From Rohdeia mirabilis (GTDB taxonomy: Bacteria; Planctomycetota; UBA1135; GCA-002686595), in the NCBI GenBank assembly GCA_007750655.1, contig CP036290.1:186001-250000 (forward strand): 64,000 bases of DNA, given 5' to 3'. Numbering within the stretch: the first letter of the stretch is position 1; each line of letters begins with the position of its first letter. The notes under the pieces were generated by a model. That model saw only the letters and a program-made list of their open reading frames with translations. It did no database searches and was not told where the DNA came from. The translations under genes were made by a program, and so were the position numbers. Below, in pieces: positions 1-9,196 of this stretch.

Positions 1-1
1 C

Positions 2-1015
2 GCACCCGCCGCCGCTCAGGAAGGGGGCGCACAGCCGCCCAGCGCCGCCGAGGAGAGCCTCGAGTCCACCTGGCGCCAGGTGCTCGGCACCCAGGCCACC
101 GCCGAGGAGCGCACGGCCGACGACGCGCGCCGGGACGGGACCGAGCGCATCGAGCCGGTGCCGCCCGTGCAGCCCGACCGCCGCGGTGAGGACTGGCGCT
201 ACGACGTGTCCATCGGCGGCACGCAGCTCGCGCGGACCGGCTTCGACACGGCGGCCGGCGACGTCGAGCGGCGCACCTACACCCTCGGCGTCGACGCGAC
301 GGTCGGCGGTCGCGACGGCTTCTGGCGTCTGGGCTACGAGTTCGAGAACCACGTCTACCGCTTCGCCGGTGCCACGGGCCTTCTGCCCGGCACCTCGTCG
401 CCCGTCGAGTCGCTCGGCGTGCACCGCTTCGGCGTGACGCGACGCACGCGCCTGTCGGAGAGCTGGCACGGGACCGTGGCGGCGGGGATCGACCTCGCGC
501 TCGAGAACGGCGCCGACATCGGCGACTCCATGACGTGGCGTCTCGCGGCGTTGCTCGGCTACGAGGTCCACGAGGACCTGTCGATCGAGTTCGGTCTGTT
601 CGCGCGCGATCGCCTCGAGGACGACCTCTTGGCCGTGCCGGTGATCGGCGTCAACTGGCGGATCGACGAGGGCACGCGTCTCGCCTTCGACGGCCGCGGC
701 CTGACGTTGTCGCACGCCTACGAGGACGGCGCTCGCGTGTTCACCCGCGCGGCCTACGAGAACCGCCAGTTCCGACTCGACGACACGGGACCGAACCCCG
801 GCGGATCGTTCGCGGACTCGGCTTTCACGGCGATCGTCGGCATGGACTTCGACGCCGGCATCGCGCCCGACTCCCTGGCCACCTCGCGCATCGAGATCTA
901 CGCCGGCGCGGTGCTCGGCCGCGAGCTCGAGTTCCGCGCGGACGGCCAGCGCGTGGGCGGTGCCGACGCCGATCCCGGCGCGGTCTTCGGTCTGCGCGTC
1001 GAACTCGGGCTGTAG
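2..1015 (+). CDS. Outer-membrane beta-barrel-like protein (5' end outside window)
   Basis: The frame is open to the left edge, so the true start lies outside the window; the first GTG inside (80) is probably not the start. The first visible residues (APAAAQ, then Gly/Pro/Glu) look like the end of a signal peptide and a linker. From about residue 60 the protein is a run of alternating polar/hydrophobic strands with Tyr, Phe and Trp at strand ends (for example YTLGVDATVGG, FWRLGYEFE), and it closes with GLRVELGL, like the last strand of a barrel. This resembles planctomycete DUF6268-type outer-membrane proteins. No transporter or enzyme motif is visible; a structural or porin role is inference. 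Confidence 0.7.
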   Translation, partial: APAAAQEGGAQPPSAAEESLESTWRQVLGTQATAEERTADDARRDGTERIEPVPPVQPDRRGEDWRYDVSIGGTQLARTGFDTAAGDVERRTYTLGVDATVGGRDGFWRLGYEFENHVYRFAGATGLLPGTSSPVESLGVHRFGVTRRTRLSESWHGTVAAGIDLALENGADIGDSMTWRLAALLGYEVHEDLSIEFGLFARDRLEDDLLAVPVIGVNWRIDEGTRLAFDGRGLTLSHAYEDGARVFTRAAYENRQFRLDDTGPNPGGSFADSAFTAIVGMDFDAGIAPDSLATSRIEIYAGAVLGRELEFRADGQRVGGADADPGAVFGLRVELGL

Positions 1016-1038
1016 GGGCGCGCTCGGTTCCGCGTCGC

Positions 1039-2148
1039 TCAGCGCGCGGGGAGCGCCATCTGCGCCGCCGCTTCCTTGGTCCCACCGGTCGGCGCGTTCG
1101 CCACGCTCTCCCACGGCACGTTCGGCCACGCGACGTCGCCCTTCGCGAGCAGGAACAGGTACTCGCGGTTCGCCACGTGACTCGTGCGACCGACGCGGCG
1201 GCCTTCACCGTCGTGGATGCCGATGCGTGCGCCGATGTAGCGCGGACGCGCGATCGAACACTCTTCGAACCGGCCGAGTGAACCCAGCAGCGTGCGCAGA
1301 CGCGCGAGGTCGACGAAACCCTCGTCGGAGAACGACAGCACCACGTACGGCGCGCGTGCACCGGCGAGCACCGTGCGCAACGCGTCCTCGCACTCGCGCC
1401 GCAGATTGAAGGCGCTGCGTCGTTCGCGACAGTCCGTGCGCTTGTGCGCGACGCCGTAGGTGGGCGGATCGTCGTTCAGGACGATCGTCTCCCACACGTG
1501 GTAGTTGTTGACGTACTTGTGTTGGTTGTAGGGCGGGTCGACGTACACGAGATCGCCCTCGAGTTCGTCCACGCATGCACACGCGTCCGCTCGCGTCGCG
1601 CGACCGGCGCCGGCGGCGGCGCGCGGCAACAACTCGGGAACGCGCAGCACGAGCGGCTTGTGCGACCGCGGCGACCAGCGCTTCAAGTACGCCATCTGCA
1701 CGCCCGTCGTCGAGTCGACGCGATCGGCCGCTTCGAGCAGCGCCGTCAACAGGACCGCTTCGAGCTCGGGTTCGAGACACCACTCAGCGATCGCGCGCCG
1801 CACGCGGTCGATCCGCCGCCCGTTCGCCGGTTGGAAGTAGCGGCCCTGCTCGCAGAAGGTGGTCGTGACGTAGCCGACCTCACCTTCGAGCGAGTTCAGT
1901 TCGTCGATCAGCCGCTCGGCCCGGTCGTGCCACGTCTCGTGGTCGGCCTGCACGTAGCAGCGAGCGAGAACCTCGGCGTAGGCCGCTTCGTCGTTCGCGA
2001 GCACCCGTTGGCCGCGGCGCTTGAGCGCGTGACCGATCCGCGACGTCCCCGAGAACAGATCCACCGACGTGCGCACTCCGGGCAGCGCGTCGACGAGGCG
2101 CACGATCGCCGGCAGGAGTGCGCGCTTGGATCCGAGGTACTTGATCAC
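1039..2148 (-). CDS. D12-class (Dam-like) DNA adenine methyltransferase
   Basis: Class I SAM-dependent DNA methyltransferase expected to methylate adenine N6. It opens with IKYLGSKRALLP, the family hallmark, followed by the SAM-binding motif DLFSGTSRIG and the catalytic motif VDPPYN (DPPY type). I place the start at the GTG at 2148, directly before IKYLGSK. The frame stays open to a GTG at 2277, but the extra 43 residues are Arg/Pro/Ala-rich and look non-coding. No restriction endonuclease is adjacent, so it is either an orphan epigenetic methylase or has a distant partner. It is convergent with the barrel gene, with only 23 bases between stops. Target sequence cannot be read from the protein. 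Confidence 0.85.
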   Translation of the reverse strand: MIKYLGSKRALLPAIVRLVDALPGVRTSVDLFSGTSRIGHALKRRGQRVLANDEAAYAEVLARCYVQADHETWHDRAERLIDELNSLEGEVGYVTTTFCEQGRYFQPANGRRIDRVRRAIAEWCLEPELEAVLLTALLEAADRVDSTTGVQMAYLKRWSPRSHKPLVLRVPELLPRAAAGAGRATRADACACVDELEGDLVYVDPPYNQHKYVNNYHVWETIVLNDDPPTYGVAHKRTDCRERRSAFNLRRECEDALRTVLAGARAPYVVLSFSDEGFVDLARLRTLLGSLGRFEECSIARPRYIGARIGIHDGEGRRVGRTSHVANREYLFLLAKGDVAWPNVPWESVANAPTGGTKEAAAQMALPAR

Positions 2149-2277
2149 GCCCCACTTGTCGCACCTGGCTCGACGCGGCGCCACGGTCGCGCGGCTCGGC
2201 GGTCGCGTGGTGGGAGCGGGCGGTGCGCCGCGCGCTTCGATTCGGTCGGTGAGCGGCCGTCGGCCGCGCACTCGCAC

Positions 2278-2943
2278 TCAACGGCGCGGGCGCAGCGCGA
2301 GGACCTGGCGTCCGATCCGCGCCACGTCGTCCTCGCCCTCGAGCTGGGTCGCCCCGCACACCGCCGCGCCGCCACCCGCTCGCGCCGCGTCCACCGCTCG
2401 CACCAGGTCGAGCACCCGATCCTCGAGCCTGCGACCCGGGTCCAGGGCCACGACCAGCGTCGGCCGACCGCCGTCCGCCCGGTCCGTCCCCGCGGGCAGG
2501 TCGCTCCACCTGGGCGCGGTTCCCGCGCTCCGCGTCGCGAGTGGCGCACCGCCCTGGGCCTGCGTGGAGCCGCGCGGGGGAGAGGGGAAGGGCGCCCCGG
2601 GCTCCTCGCGGCAGGTGGAGCAGACCACCAGCCGCAGGCCGGGGCGCTCCGGTGGCCGAACGGGCTCGAGCAGGAGGGCCCACAGTCGGCTGCCGTCCGG
2701 GGCTCGGAAACCGAGCTCGATGGCCCGCCGATCCGCCCCCCAGGCCCCGTCCAGGGGTGTTCGACGCAGTTGGAGCTCCGTCCGATCGAGCTCCGCGAGC
2801 CGCTGGCACCAGAACGACCGGTCGAACAGGAATGGCGTCGGGGCGGGTCGATCCACGGGCGGCGGGAGGGCGGGCTGGGCGGCGCAGCGAAACGGGGCGG
2901 TCGGTTCCCGGTGCTCGACAGCTCGGGTCGACCCTCGGTTCAA
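2278..2943 (-). CDS. Hypothetical protein, weak coding candidate
   Basis: A 221-codon frame with a TTG start, ending immediately before the upstream-extended frame of the methyltransferase. The middle part (FWCQRLAELDRTEL, then IELGFRAPDGSRLWALLLEP) vaguely recalls the N-terminal strand region of acetyl-xylan-esterase-type alpha/beta hydrolases. No GxSxG nucleophile or following catalytic region is present, and the flanks are Pro/Arg/Ala-rich. It could be a degraded remnant or a chance frame in high-GC DNA. No function is assigned. Confidence 0.35.
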   Translation of the reverse strand: MNRGSTRAVEHREPTAPFRCAAQPALPPPVDRPAPTPFLFDRSFWCQRLAELDRTELQLRRTPLDGAWGADRRAIELGFRAPDGSRLWALLLEPVRPPERPGLRLVVCSTCREEPGAPFPSPPRGSTQAQGGAPLATRSAGTAPRWSDLPAGTDRADGGRPTLVVALDPGRRLEDRVLDLVRAVDAARAGGGAAVCGATQLEGEDDVARIGRQVLALRPRR

Positions 2944-3481
2944 GATTCGGGCCGCCCGAACCTGACCGAGAGCGTCGTAGGAGCGGCCACCGAACGCCGG
3001 CCCCCGGCGAAACCCGGCGGTTCACGAGATCCGTGGGCGCGACGCCTTCCGCAAATCGCGCCGCTGCCCTAGAACGGGGTCCCCGCTGCGGTCCCAATTT
3101 CCGGTCATCTGACCCCCCGTCCTTGGGAATGACCGCTCTGGGGTCGCGTAATGCGGCGGTCTGATCGACGGGGAGGGGTCCGTCGTGCCTGGACCGCTCC
3201 CACCGGTTCGGGCCCTCGGACACGGCCCGCGCTCGACCTTCGGGTCCTGCACGGCCTCGTTCACGGAAGGCCTCGTTCACAGCCGGCCTCGATCGTTCGC
3301 GATCGCCCACTTCTCCGTCGGCCCTCGTCCCACCCCCTCCCGCTCCACCTCCCCAGGACCTGCCGCGCGACCCGCGCGTGGCGCCAGGGAACGGAACGGC
3401 CCTCTTCGATCCACTCCGCCCCCGGCCCTCGCGGCCGCCGGCGGAACCCACGTCCTTCGCGTCCCCGCGCCCCGTTCCCTC
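2944..3481. other. Gene-free stretch ahead of the amidohydrolase array
   Basis: 538 bases between divergent genes; no plausible small gene was seen. A weak sigma-70-like pair lies at 3123-3152 on the plus strand: TTGGGA, an 18-base spacer, then CGTAAT. If used, the first amidohydrolase gene would have a leader of about 320 bases. This could be the promoter for the whole array, but the match is poor. Confidence 0.3.
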
Positions 3482-4891
3482 ATGCGATCGATCGCGACCC
3501 CGCTGGCGCCCCTCGTCGTCGCCGCAGGCCTCTTCGCCGCCACGCCGGTCCTCTCGGCGTCCGCCGTCGACCCCCTCGAGCCGACCTTCGCCCAGGAAGA
3601 GGAGGCCGCGCCCGCCGAGGAGCCGGCCCTGCTCGCCATCCGCGCCGCGCGGCTCATCGTCGCGCCCGGCCGCGAGATCGAGAACGCGATCGTCCTCGTG
3701 CGCGGCGACGTCATCCAGGCGGTCGGCGCGGACGTCGCGATCCCCGAGGGCACCGAGACGGTCGACGCACCGGTGGTCTGCGCCGGCTTCGTCGACGCCT
3801 GGTCCGCGCTCGGTCTGGACCGCGGCAGCCTCTTCGATCGCTCGACCCGTCCTTCCACGTCGAGCGTCGACGGACTCGAGGTCTACGGCGACGACTACCT
3901 GCGCGACGCCGCCCTCCAAGCGGGTGTGACCACCGTCCGCTCCCAGATCGGTCTCGCGGGCAACGTCCACGGCACCAGCGTCGCCCTGCGCCTGTTCCCG
4001 GATCTCTCCGACGAGCGCGCCGTCCTCGACCCGGACGCCGCGCTCGCGATGCAAGTGCTCGGCAACGACGCGCTCGATCGCATCGGCAACGTCGACCGCC
4101 TGCTCGGACAGCTCGAGAGCGGCGCCGCCTACCTCAAGGCCCAGCGCAAGTACGCCGCGGACCTCGCCGAGTGGGAGAAGAAGATCGCCGAGCTCGAGGA
4201 GGAGCTCGAGAAGGACTTCAAGAAGAAGAAGAAGGACCGCGACAAGGAGGTCGCCGAGGCCGAGGAGGAAGGTAAGGAGTACAAGGAGGAGCGCTACAAG
4301 GAGGACAAGAAGCCTCGCGCCCCCCGCTTCGACGCCGACAGCGAGGTGCTCGGCGCCGTCGCCGAGGGCGAACTGCCGCTGATCCTCGAGCTGCACCGCA
4401 TCCCCGAGATGCGCACGCTCCTGCGCCGTTTGCCCGAGTTCGGTCGCGTGCGTCCGATCCTCGCGGGTGTCAGCGACGCGCGCTTCGTGGCCGACGAACT
4501 GGCCGCCGCCGGCGTGGTCGTCATCGTGAACCCGACGACCCAGGGCGAGGGCGGTGCCTTCGGTTCCAACCACCTCGAGCTCGCCGCCGATCTGGACGAG
4601 GCCGGGGTCGAGGTGCTCTTCGGGTCGGGTGGCCGCGACGCTTCGGCGACCGCCGCTCTGCCGTTGCTCGCCGCGCGGGCCGTCGCCCACGGCCTCTCGC
4701 CCGAGAAGGCCCTCTACGCGCTCACGCTCGGGCCCGCGCGCGCCCTCGATCTGGCCGACCGCATCGGTTCGGTCGAAGTGGGCAAGCAGGCCGACCTGCT
4801 GCTGCTCTCCGGCGACCCGCTCTCCGCCACGACGCGCGTCCAGCACGTGCTCATCGCCGGCGAGAAGGTCCTGAGCGCCGACGCGCGCTGA
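3482..4891 (+). CDS. Exported amidohydrolase-superfamily protein 1, no HxH motif
   Basis: 469 aa from the ATG at 3482, which gives a clear signal peptide (MRSIATPLAPLVVAAGLFA, cut near SAS/AVD). The fold follows imidazolonepropionase-like amidohydrolases: an N-terminal strand sandwich (AARLIVAPGREIENAIVLV) and a C-terminal IGSVEVGKQADLLLLSGDPL signature. The metal site is lost: where active members have PG-x-x-D-x-H-x-H, this has VVCAGFVDAWSALGL. A very charged Lys/Glu coiled coil of about 65 residues (roughly 220-285) replaces the middle of the barrel. It is probably a non-catalytic periplasmic paralogue; a binding or scaffold role is inference. First of nine tandem relatives on this strand. 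Confidence 0.85.
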   Translation: MRSIATPLAPLVVAAGLFAATPVLSASAVDPLEPTFAQEEEAAPAEEPALLAIRAARLIVAPGREIENAIVLVRGDVIQAVGADVAIPEGTETVDAPVVCAGFVDAWSALGLDRGSLFDRSTRPSTSSVDGLEVYGDDYLRDAALQAGVTTVRSQIGLAGNVHGTSVALRLFPDLSDERAVLDPDAALAMQVLGNDALDRIGNVDRLLGQLESGAAYLKAQRKYAADLAEWEKKIAELEEELEKDFKKKKKDRDKEVAEAEEEGKEYKEERYKEDKKPRAPRFDADSEVLGAVAEGELPLILELHRIPEMRTLLRRLPEFGRVRPILAGVSDARFVADELAAAGVVVIVNPTTQGEGGAFGSNHLELAADLDEAGVEVLFGSGGRDASATAALPLLAARAVAHGLSPEKALYALTLGPARALDLADRIGSVEVGKQADLLLLSGDPLSATTRVQHVLIAGEKVLSADAR

Positions 4892-5060
4892 CCGCGACGC
4901 GCACGGAACGCCCGGTCCGCCTCGAGCGGGCCGCCTCCCTGCGCGGCCGAGTTCGCGAGCTGCGATCTCCGATCGCCCTCGAAGGACCGTGACCGACCCC
5001 GAACATCCCATCCGCACACCGGGCCACGCGGCCCACGCCGACACCGTCCCTCCACGACGC

Positions 5061-6344
5061 ATGCTCTCCACCATCCTCGCCGTCACCCTCGCCACCGCGG
5101 CGTGCGCGACGCCGTTCACAGGCGAGTCGTCCATCGACGCTTCGACCGCCCAAGGACCGCTCGCCACGCACGACGCGCGGGTCGCGACCGTTCAGCTCAC
5201 GACCGGTGACTGCTCCTCCGACTTCGGAGTGTCCACCGACATCGGCGGGTCGTGGACTCCCGATGGGCGGGTCCCCGAGAGCGGTTCGGCTCTCGCGACC
5301 GACGGCGTCGAGGCCGCACCGGCGCAGCTCCTGGCGATCGTCGCCGACCAACTGCACCTGCCCGACGGTGCGACCGTGAAGGACGGCGTGCTGGTCGTGC
5401 GCGACGGAGTCATCGTCGCCGCCGGTGAGGTGGACGTCCCCGAGGGGGCGCGGGTCGTGCGCCACGACGGACACGTCACCGCGGGTCTGGTCGCGCCCTA
5501 CTCGGCCGGCTACCTGCCGAGCGACGAGTCCAACGAGAACACGCGCCCGTTCCTGCCCGACGGACGGGTCGTGTACGGCTTCGACCCCGAACTGCCCCGT
5601 CTCGCCGACGCGCTCGAACAGGGCGTCACCACGATCGTCCTGCCGCCCGCCGTCAGTCAGGTCGTCGGCGGCCGCACGGGCGTGGTCAAGACCTACGGCG
5701 GACACGTCGTGTCGCGCGGCGCGCACCTGGCCCTCTCGATGGGATCGCAGGCGGCGAACGTCACGCGCGCGCCCACCAGCTACGGCGGCATGGTGCGTGC
5801 GCTCGACGGGCTCTTCACCGAGCCCCAGGGCGCCTACGCCGAGGTCGCCAGCGGCAACCTCGGGCTCATGACCTACGTCTCCGAGCGCCACGAAGTGGAC
5901 CGCGCGCTGCGTCTGTTCGCACGCCACGGTCTGAAGGGCGCCCTCGTCGGACCCAGCCTCGCGGGCGAACTCGCCGAACGCATCGCCGAGTCCGGTTGTT
6001 CGGTCGTCCTGCCGACGCCCGACCTCGTCCCGAACGAACGCGAGCGCGACGCGATGGTCGCCCTCTTCGAAGCCAAGGTTGCCTTCGGCTTCTGGCTGAA
6101 CGACCCGTCCCGGTACCGCTCGAGCGCGATCACGGCGCTCCGAGCCGGTGCGACGCGGGACGACGCGCTCAACTCGATCACGTCGACCGCCGCGAAGATC
6201 GCGCGCGTCGGCACGTCCGTCGGGCAACTCGCCCGCGGTTTCGACGCCGACTTCGTCCTGTGGTCCGGCGACCCTCTCGAATTCACGACGACCGTCGAAG
6301 CGGTCTACGTCCGCGGCGAACTCGCCTTTGGAGGTGACCAGTGA
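5061..6344 (+). CDS. Exported amidohydrolase-superfamily protein 2, no HxH motif
   Basis: 427 aa. The ATG at 5061 is preferred over the in-frame GTG at 4989 because it begins directly with a signal sequence (MLSTILAVTLATAACATPF). The TAAC segment could be an unusual lipobox. The amidohydrolase pattern is present: DGVLVVRDGVIVAAGEV, a GVTTIVLPP strand and a C-terminal ARGFDADFVLWSGDPL. The metal-binding HxH is replaced by VTAGLVAPYSAGYLP. Its stop overlaps the next start (TGATG at 6342-6346), and a GGAGGTGA Shine-Dalgarno for the next gene lies inside its last codons, so the two are translationally coupled. Confidence 0.85.
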   Translation: MLSTILAVTLATAACATPFTGESSIDASTAQGPLATHDARVATVQLTTGDCSSDFGVSTDIGGSWTPDGRVPESGSALATDGVEAAPAQLLAIVADQLHLPDGATVKDGVLVVRDGVIVAAGEVDVPEGARVVRHDGHVTAGLVAPYSAGYLPSDESNENTRPFLPDGRVVYGFDPELPRLADALEQGVTTIVLPPAVSQVVGGRTGVVKTYGGHVVSRGAHLALSMGSQAANVTRAPTSYGGMVRALDGLFTEPQGAYAEVASGNLGLMTYVSERHEVDRALRLFARHGLKGALVGPSLAGELAERIAESGCSVVLPTPDLVPNERERDAMVALFEAKVAFGFWLNDPSRYRSSAITALRAGATRDDALNSITSTAAKIARVGTSVGQLARGFDADFVLWSGDPLEFTTTVEAVYVRGELAFGGDQ

Positions 6345-7600
6345 TGGCTCTCGGATTCCTCTCCACGTTCGCCGCCACCAGCGCGGCCACGCTCGTTCTC
6401 GTCGGGAACGCGCCCACCACCGGCGCGCTCTCCACCCAGCAGGACGACGGCCCGCGCACGTCGTGGACCGTCACCGCCGACGCCATCTACACGGCGACGG
6501 GCACGGTGATCGAGAACGGTTTCGTCCGCGTCAGCGACGGCGAGATCACCGCGGTCGGTCGCGGCAAGATCAAGGGCGACTTCCACGTGGCCGCGATCAC
6601 GCCCGGCTTGGTCGAAGCTTCGTCCGGCGTCACGATCGGTCCGGAGTCGGTCGAACAGGACAGCGAGTCGACCCCGCACATCTCGGTGGAGGAGGGGCTC
6701 GACCTCTTCAGCACCCGTTGGGCCCGCGAACTGAGCGGCGGCGTCACGACCACGATGGTCTCGCCGCTCGACCGCAACGTGCTCGGCGGACTGCCGGTGG
6801 TCCTCAAGACCGGCGGCGGAGAGCCGACCATGGACGATCGCGTGCTGCGCACCGGCGTCGGCGTCCGTGCCTGCATGGGGTCGGAGCCGTCCTCGGGCAA
6901 CTCGCCGGTCTTCGGCCGCGCCTTCGGCATCTTCAACCGCCGCCCCACGACCCGCATGGGTGTGGAGTGGGTCTTCCGCCGCACGTTCTACGACGCCCTG
7001 CGCGCCCGCAAGGACGCCGACTTCACCTTCGAAGGCGTCGAGACGGTGTACCAGGTGCTCGACGGTGAACTGCCCCTGATCGTCCGCGCCTCGCCGCGCC
7101 TCGACATCATCACGGCGCTCGGCCTCAAGCAGGAGTTCTCGATCCCGAACGTCGTCATCGACGGCGCCGCCGAGGTCCTGCCCGAGGAAGAAGCGATCGT
7201 CGCGTCCGGCGTGTCGCTGATCCTCGCGCCGCTGACCTTCGACGGCAACACCGGCGCCGACCGCGCCTACATGGCCTGGAACACGCCGGCGCGCATGGCC
7301 GAGCGAGGCGTGACCTTCGCGCTCTCCGGCGGCAGCTCGCGCAACGACGACCTGGGTCTCGCGCTCCAGCCGGGCCACGCCATGCGCGGTGGACTGGCCG
7401 CCGACGCCGCGCTCGCGGCCGTCACGATCGTTCCCGCCCGCATGCTCGGCGTCGACGACCGCGTCGGTTCGATCGAGCAGGGCAAGCACGCCGACCTCGT
7501 CTTCTGGAGCGGCGCGCCCTTCCAATACACCTCGTCCATCACGGGCGTCATGGTCTCCGGCGAACTGGCCGTCGACCCGCGCCACGGCGAAGAGCTCTGA
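6344..7600 (+). CDS. Exported amidohydrolase-superfamily protein 3, no HxH motif
   Basis: 418 aa. The ATG at 6344 is chosen over the GTG at 6341 because the Shine-Dalgarno GGAGGTGA at 6330-6337 leaves a 6-base spacer. The N-terminus (MALGFLSTFAATSAATLVLV) looks like a signal peptide. The N-terminal sandwich reads TADAIYTATGTVIENGFV and the C-terminus has VGSIEQGKHADLVFWSG. The PG-x-x-D-x-H-x-H position reads TPGLVEASSGVTI, so the first two metal ligands are absent. Residues LSGGVTTTMVSP preserve the usual GVTT strand. Overlaps the previous gene by one base and is 74 bases from the next; clearly part of the same operon. Confidence 0.85.
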   Translation: MALGFLSTFAATSAATLVLVGNAPTTGALSTQQDDGPRTSWTVTADAIYTATGTVIENGFVRVSDGEITAVGRGKIKGDFHVAAITPGLVEASSGVTIGPESVEQDSESTPHISVEEGLDLFSTRWARELSGGVTTTMVSPLDRNVLGGLPVVLKTGGGEPTMDDRVLRTGVGVRACMGSEPSSGNSPVFGRAFGIFNRRPTTRMGVEWVFRRTFYDALRARKDADFTFEGVETVYQVLDGELPLIVRASPRLDIITALGLKQEFSIPNVVIDGAAEVLPEEEAIVASGVSLILAPLTFDGNTGADRAYMAWNTPARMAERGVTFALSGGSSRNDDLGLALQPGHAMRGGLAADAALAAVTIVPARMLGVDDRVGSIEQGKHADLVFWSGAPFQYTSSITGVMVSGELAVDPRHGEEL

Positions 7601-7674
7601 TCGCCCTTCGGCCCGCATCGGCCCTTCGCCGGCGCTCCTCACGCACACCCATCACGACCTCGACCGAAACCGCC

Positions 7675-9078
7675 ATGTTCAGCCTCGAGCCCACAGGCCG
7701 CCTCAAGGCCGCCTTCCTCGGCACCGCCCTCGCCACGGCCGCCATCGGCCCCTTCACCTCGACCGCGCTCGCCCAGGCGAACGACGCCTTGGTCATCGAG
7801 GCCGGTCGCATCGTCATCGACTCCGAGACCGAGATCGAGGACGGCGTCCTGGTCATCGAAGGCGGACGCATCGCCAAGGTCGGCAAGCGTTCGGAGGTCG
7901 AAGTTCCCTGGGACGCCCAGGTGCTCGGCGGCCCCGAGTTCACGGCGTTCCCCGGCTTCGTCGAGGCCTACTCCGCGCGCGGCATGGACCGCGCCAACGA
8001 GTCGATCGACGTGGCGCCCTTCCTCGACGTGCAGGACTCGATCGACCCGATCAACGTCTACTTCCAGGACTGCTTGCGCTGGGGCATCACCTCGATCAAC
8101 GTCCAGCAGGGCGCGGACTGCGTGATCGGCGGTCGCGGCCGCCTGGTCAAGCCGGTCGGCATCACGATCGACCAGATGACCGTGCGCCCGCACTTCGGTC
8201 TCGTCCTCTCGGCCGACCCGAAGCGCGGCAAGTCGCGCGCGACCCAGGCCCAGGCGCTGCGCGAGTCGTTCTCCGAGCTGCACCGCTACCTCGAGGATCT
8301 CGTCGGCTCCGCCCGCGAAGACGCCGATCTGGCGCGCCGCGAAGCCAAGGCCCAAGGGCGTGAGCTCGAGGGTGAGGACGCCGAAGGCCGCGCCTTCAAG
8401 AGCGCCGCCACGTGGTCCGTCGACGGTCTCGAGCTCGTGCCCCGCGGCGCGATCGACGAGAAGCAGGCCCCGCTGCTGGACCTGGTCGAAGGTCGCACGC
8501 CGGCCTTCATCCACTGCGGTGGACCGCACGACGTGCACATCGCGATCGACGTCGCCCGTGAGAACGGCTTCCTCGAGCGCACGACGCTCGTGCTCCAGCC
8601 CGCGTGCTGGAAGGCCGCCGACGTGATCGTGGAAGCCGGCGTCGACGTCGTGCACACCGGTTCGCTGATCCATCGCGAGACCGACCCGGTCACCGGCGAC
8701 GAGACCGAGACCTTCGTCCTCGACGTCTACCGCGACAAGGGCATCTCGTTCTCGCTGTCGAGCCAGAACTCCTCGACCACCTCGCTGTGGTACCAAGCCG
8801 CGCGCGCCATCGGTCACGGACTGACGCGCGCCCAAGCGATCGACTCGGTCACCATCGCGCCCGCGCGCGCACTGGGCCTCGAGGCTCACGTCGGCTCGCT
8901 GCAGACCGGCCGCCTCGGCAACGTCGTGCTGTTCTCGGGCGACCCGCTCGCGACCACGACCTGGGTCGAACACGTCATCGTCGAGGGCGAGCACGTCTAC
9001 GACCGCTCGAAGGACCCGCGCAACCGGATCCTGATCGAGGGCGAGGACCCCTTCGACAACCTGCGCACCGACGGCTGA
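7675..9078 (+). CDS. Exported amidohydrolase-superfamily protein 4, no HxH motif
   Basis: 467 aa with an N-terminal signal sequence (LKAAFLGTALATAAIG, Ala-Gln at the likely cut). The HxH position reads FPGFVEAYSARGMD. Some later barrel features survive: PAFIHCGGPHDVHIAI resembles the strand that carries a metal ligand in active enzymes, and the C-terminal VGSLQTGRLGNVVLFSGDPL is a slightly altered GK-x-AD signature (GRLGN). An Arg/Glu-rich helical insertion lies near residues 195-240. Catalysis is unlikely without the N-terminal histidines; the domain may bind a ligand or partner. Fourth in the array. Confidence 0.85.
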   Translation: MFSLEPTGRLKAAFLGTALATAAIGPFTSTALAQANDALVIEAGRIVIDSETEIEDGVLVIEGGRIAKVGKRSEVEVPWDAQVLGGPEFTAFPGFVEAYSARGMDRANESIDVAPFLDVQDSIDPINVYFQDCLRWGITSINVQQGADCVIGGRGRLVKPVGITIDQMTVRPHFGLVLSADPKRGKSRATQAQALRESFSELHRYLEDLVGSAREDADLARREAKAQGRELEGEDAEGRAFKSAATWSVDGLELVPRGAIDEKQAPLLDLVEGRTPAFIHCGGPHDVHIAIDVARENGFLERTTLVLQPACWKAADVIVEAGVDVVHTGSLIHRETDPVTGDETETFVLDVYRDKGISFSLSSQNSSTTSLWYQAARAIGHGLTRAQAIDSVTIAPARALGLEAHVGSLQTGRLGNVVLFSGDPLATTTWVEHVIVEGEHVYDRSKDPRNRILIEGEDPFDNLRTDG

Positions 9079-9196
9079 TCCCCAGCGCCGGATCCGCCGC
9101 GCCGACGGGCCGGCCGCAGCGAGCCCGAGCTCGCGCGGCCCGGCGCCGACCGGCCCGCCCACGCCCCGCTCACTCACGCGTCACCACACCAAAGCC

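Noticed and set aside
1880..5167. Very long minus-strand ORF (1095 codons), and similar ones at 9170-11890, 11974-15246 and 58962-61649
   Set aside because: They lie opposite clearly recognisable genes and translate to Arg/Gly/Asp-rich low-complexity sequence; long antisense frames are expected at this GC content.
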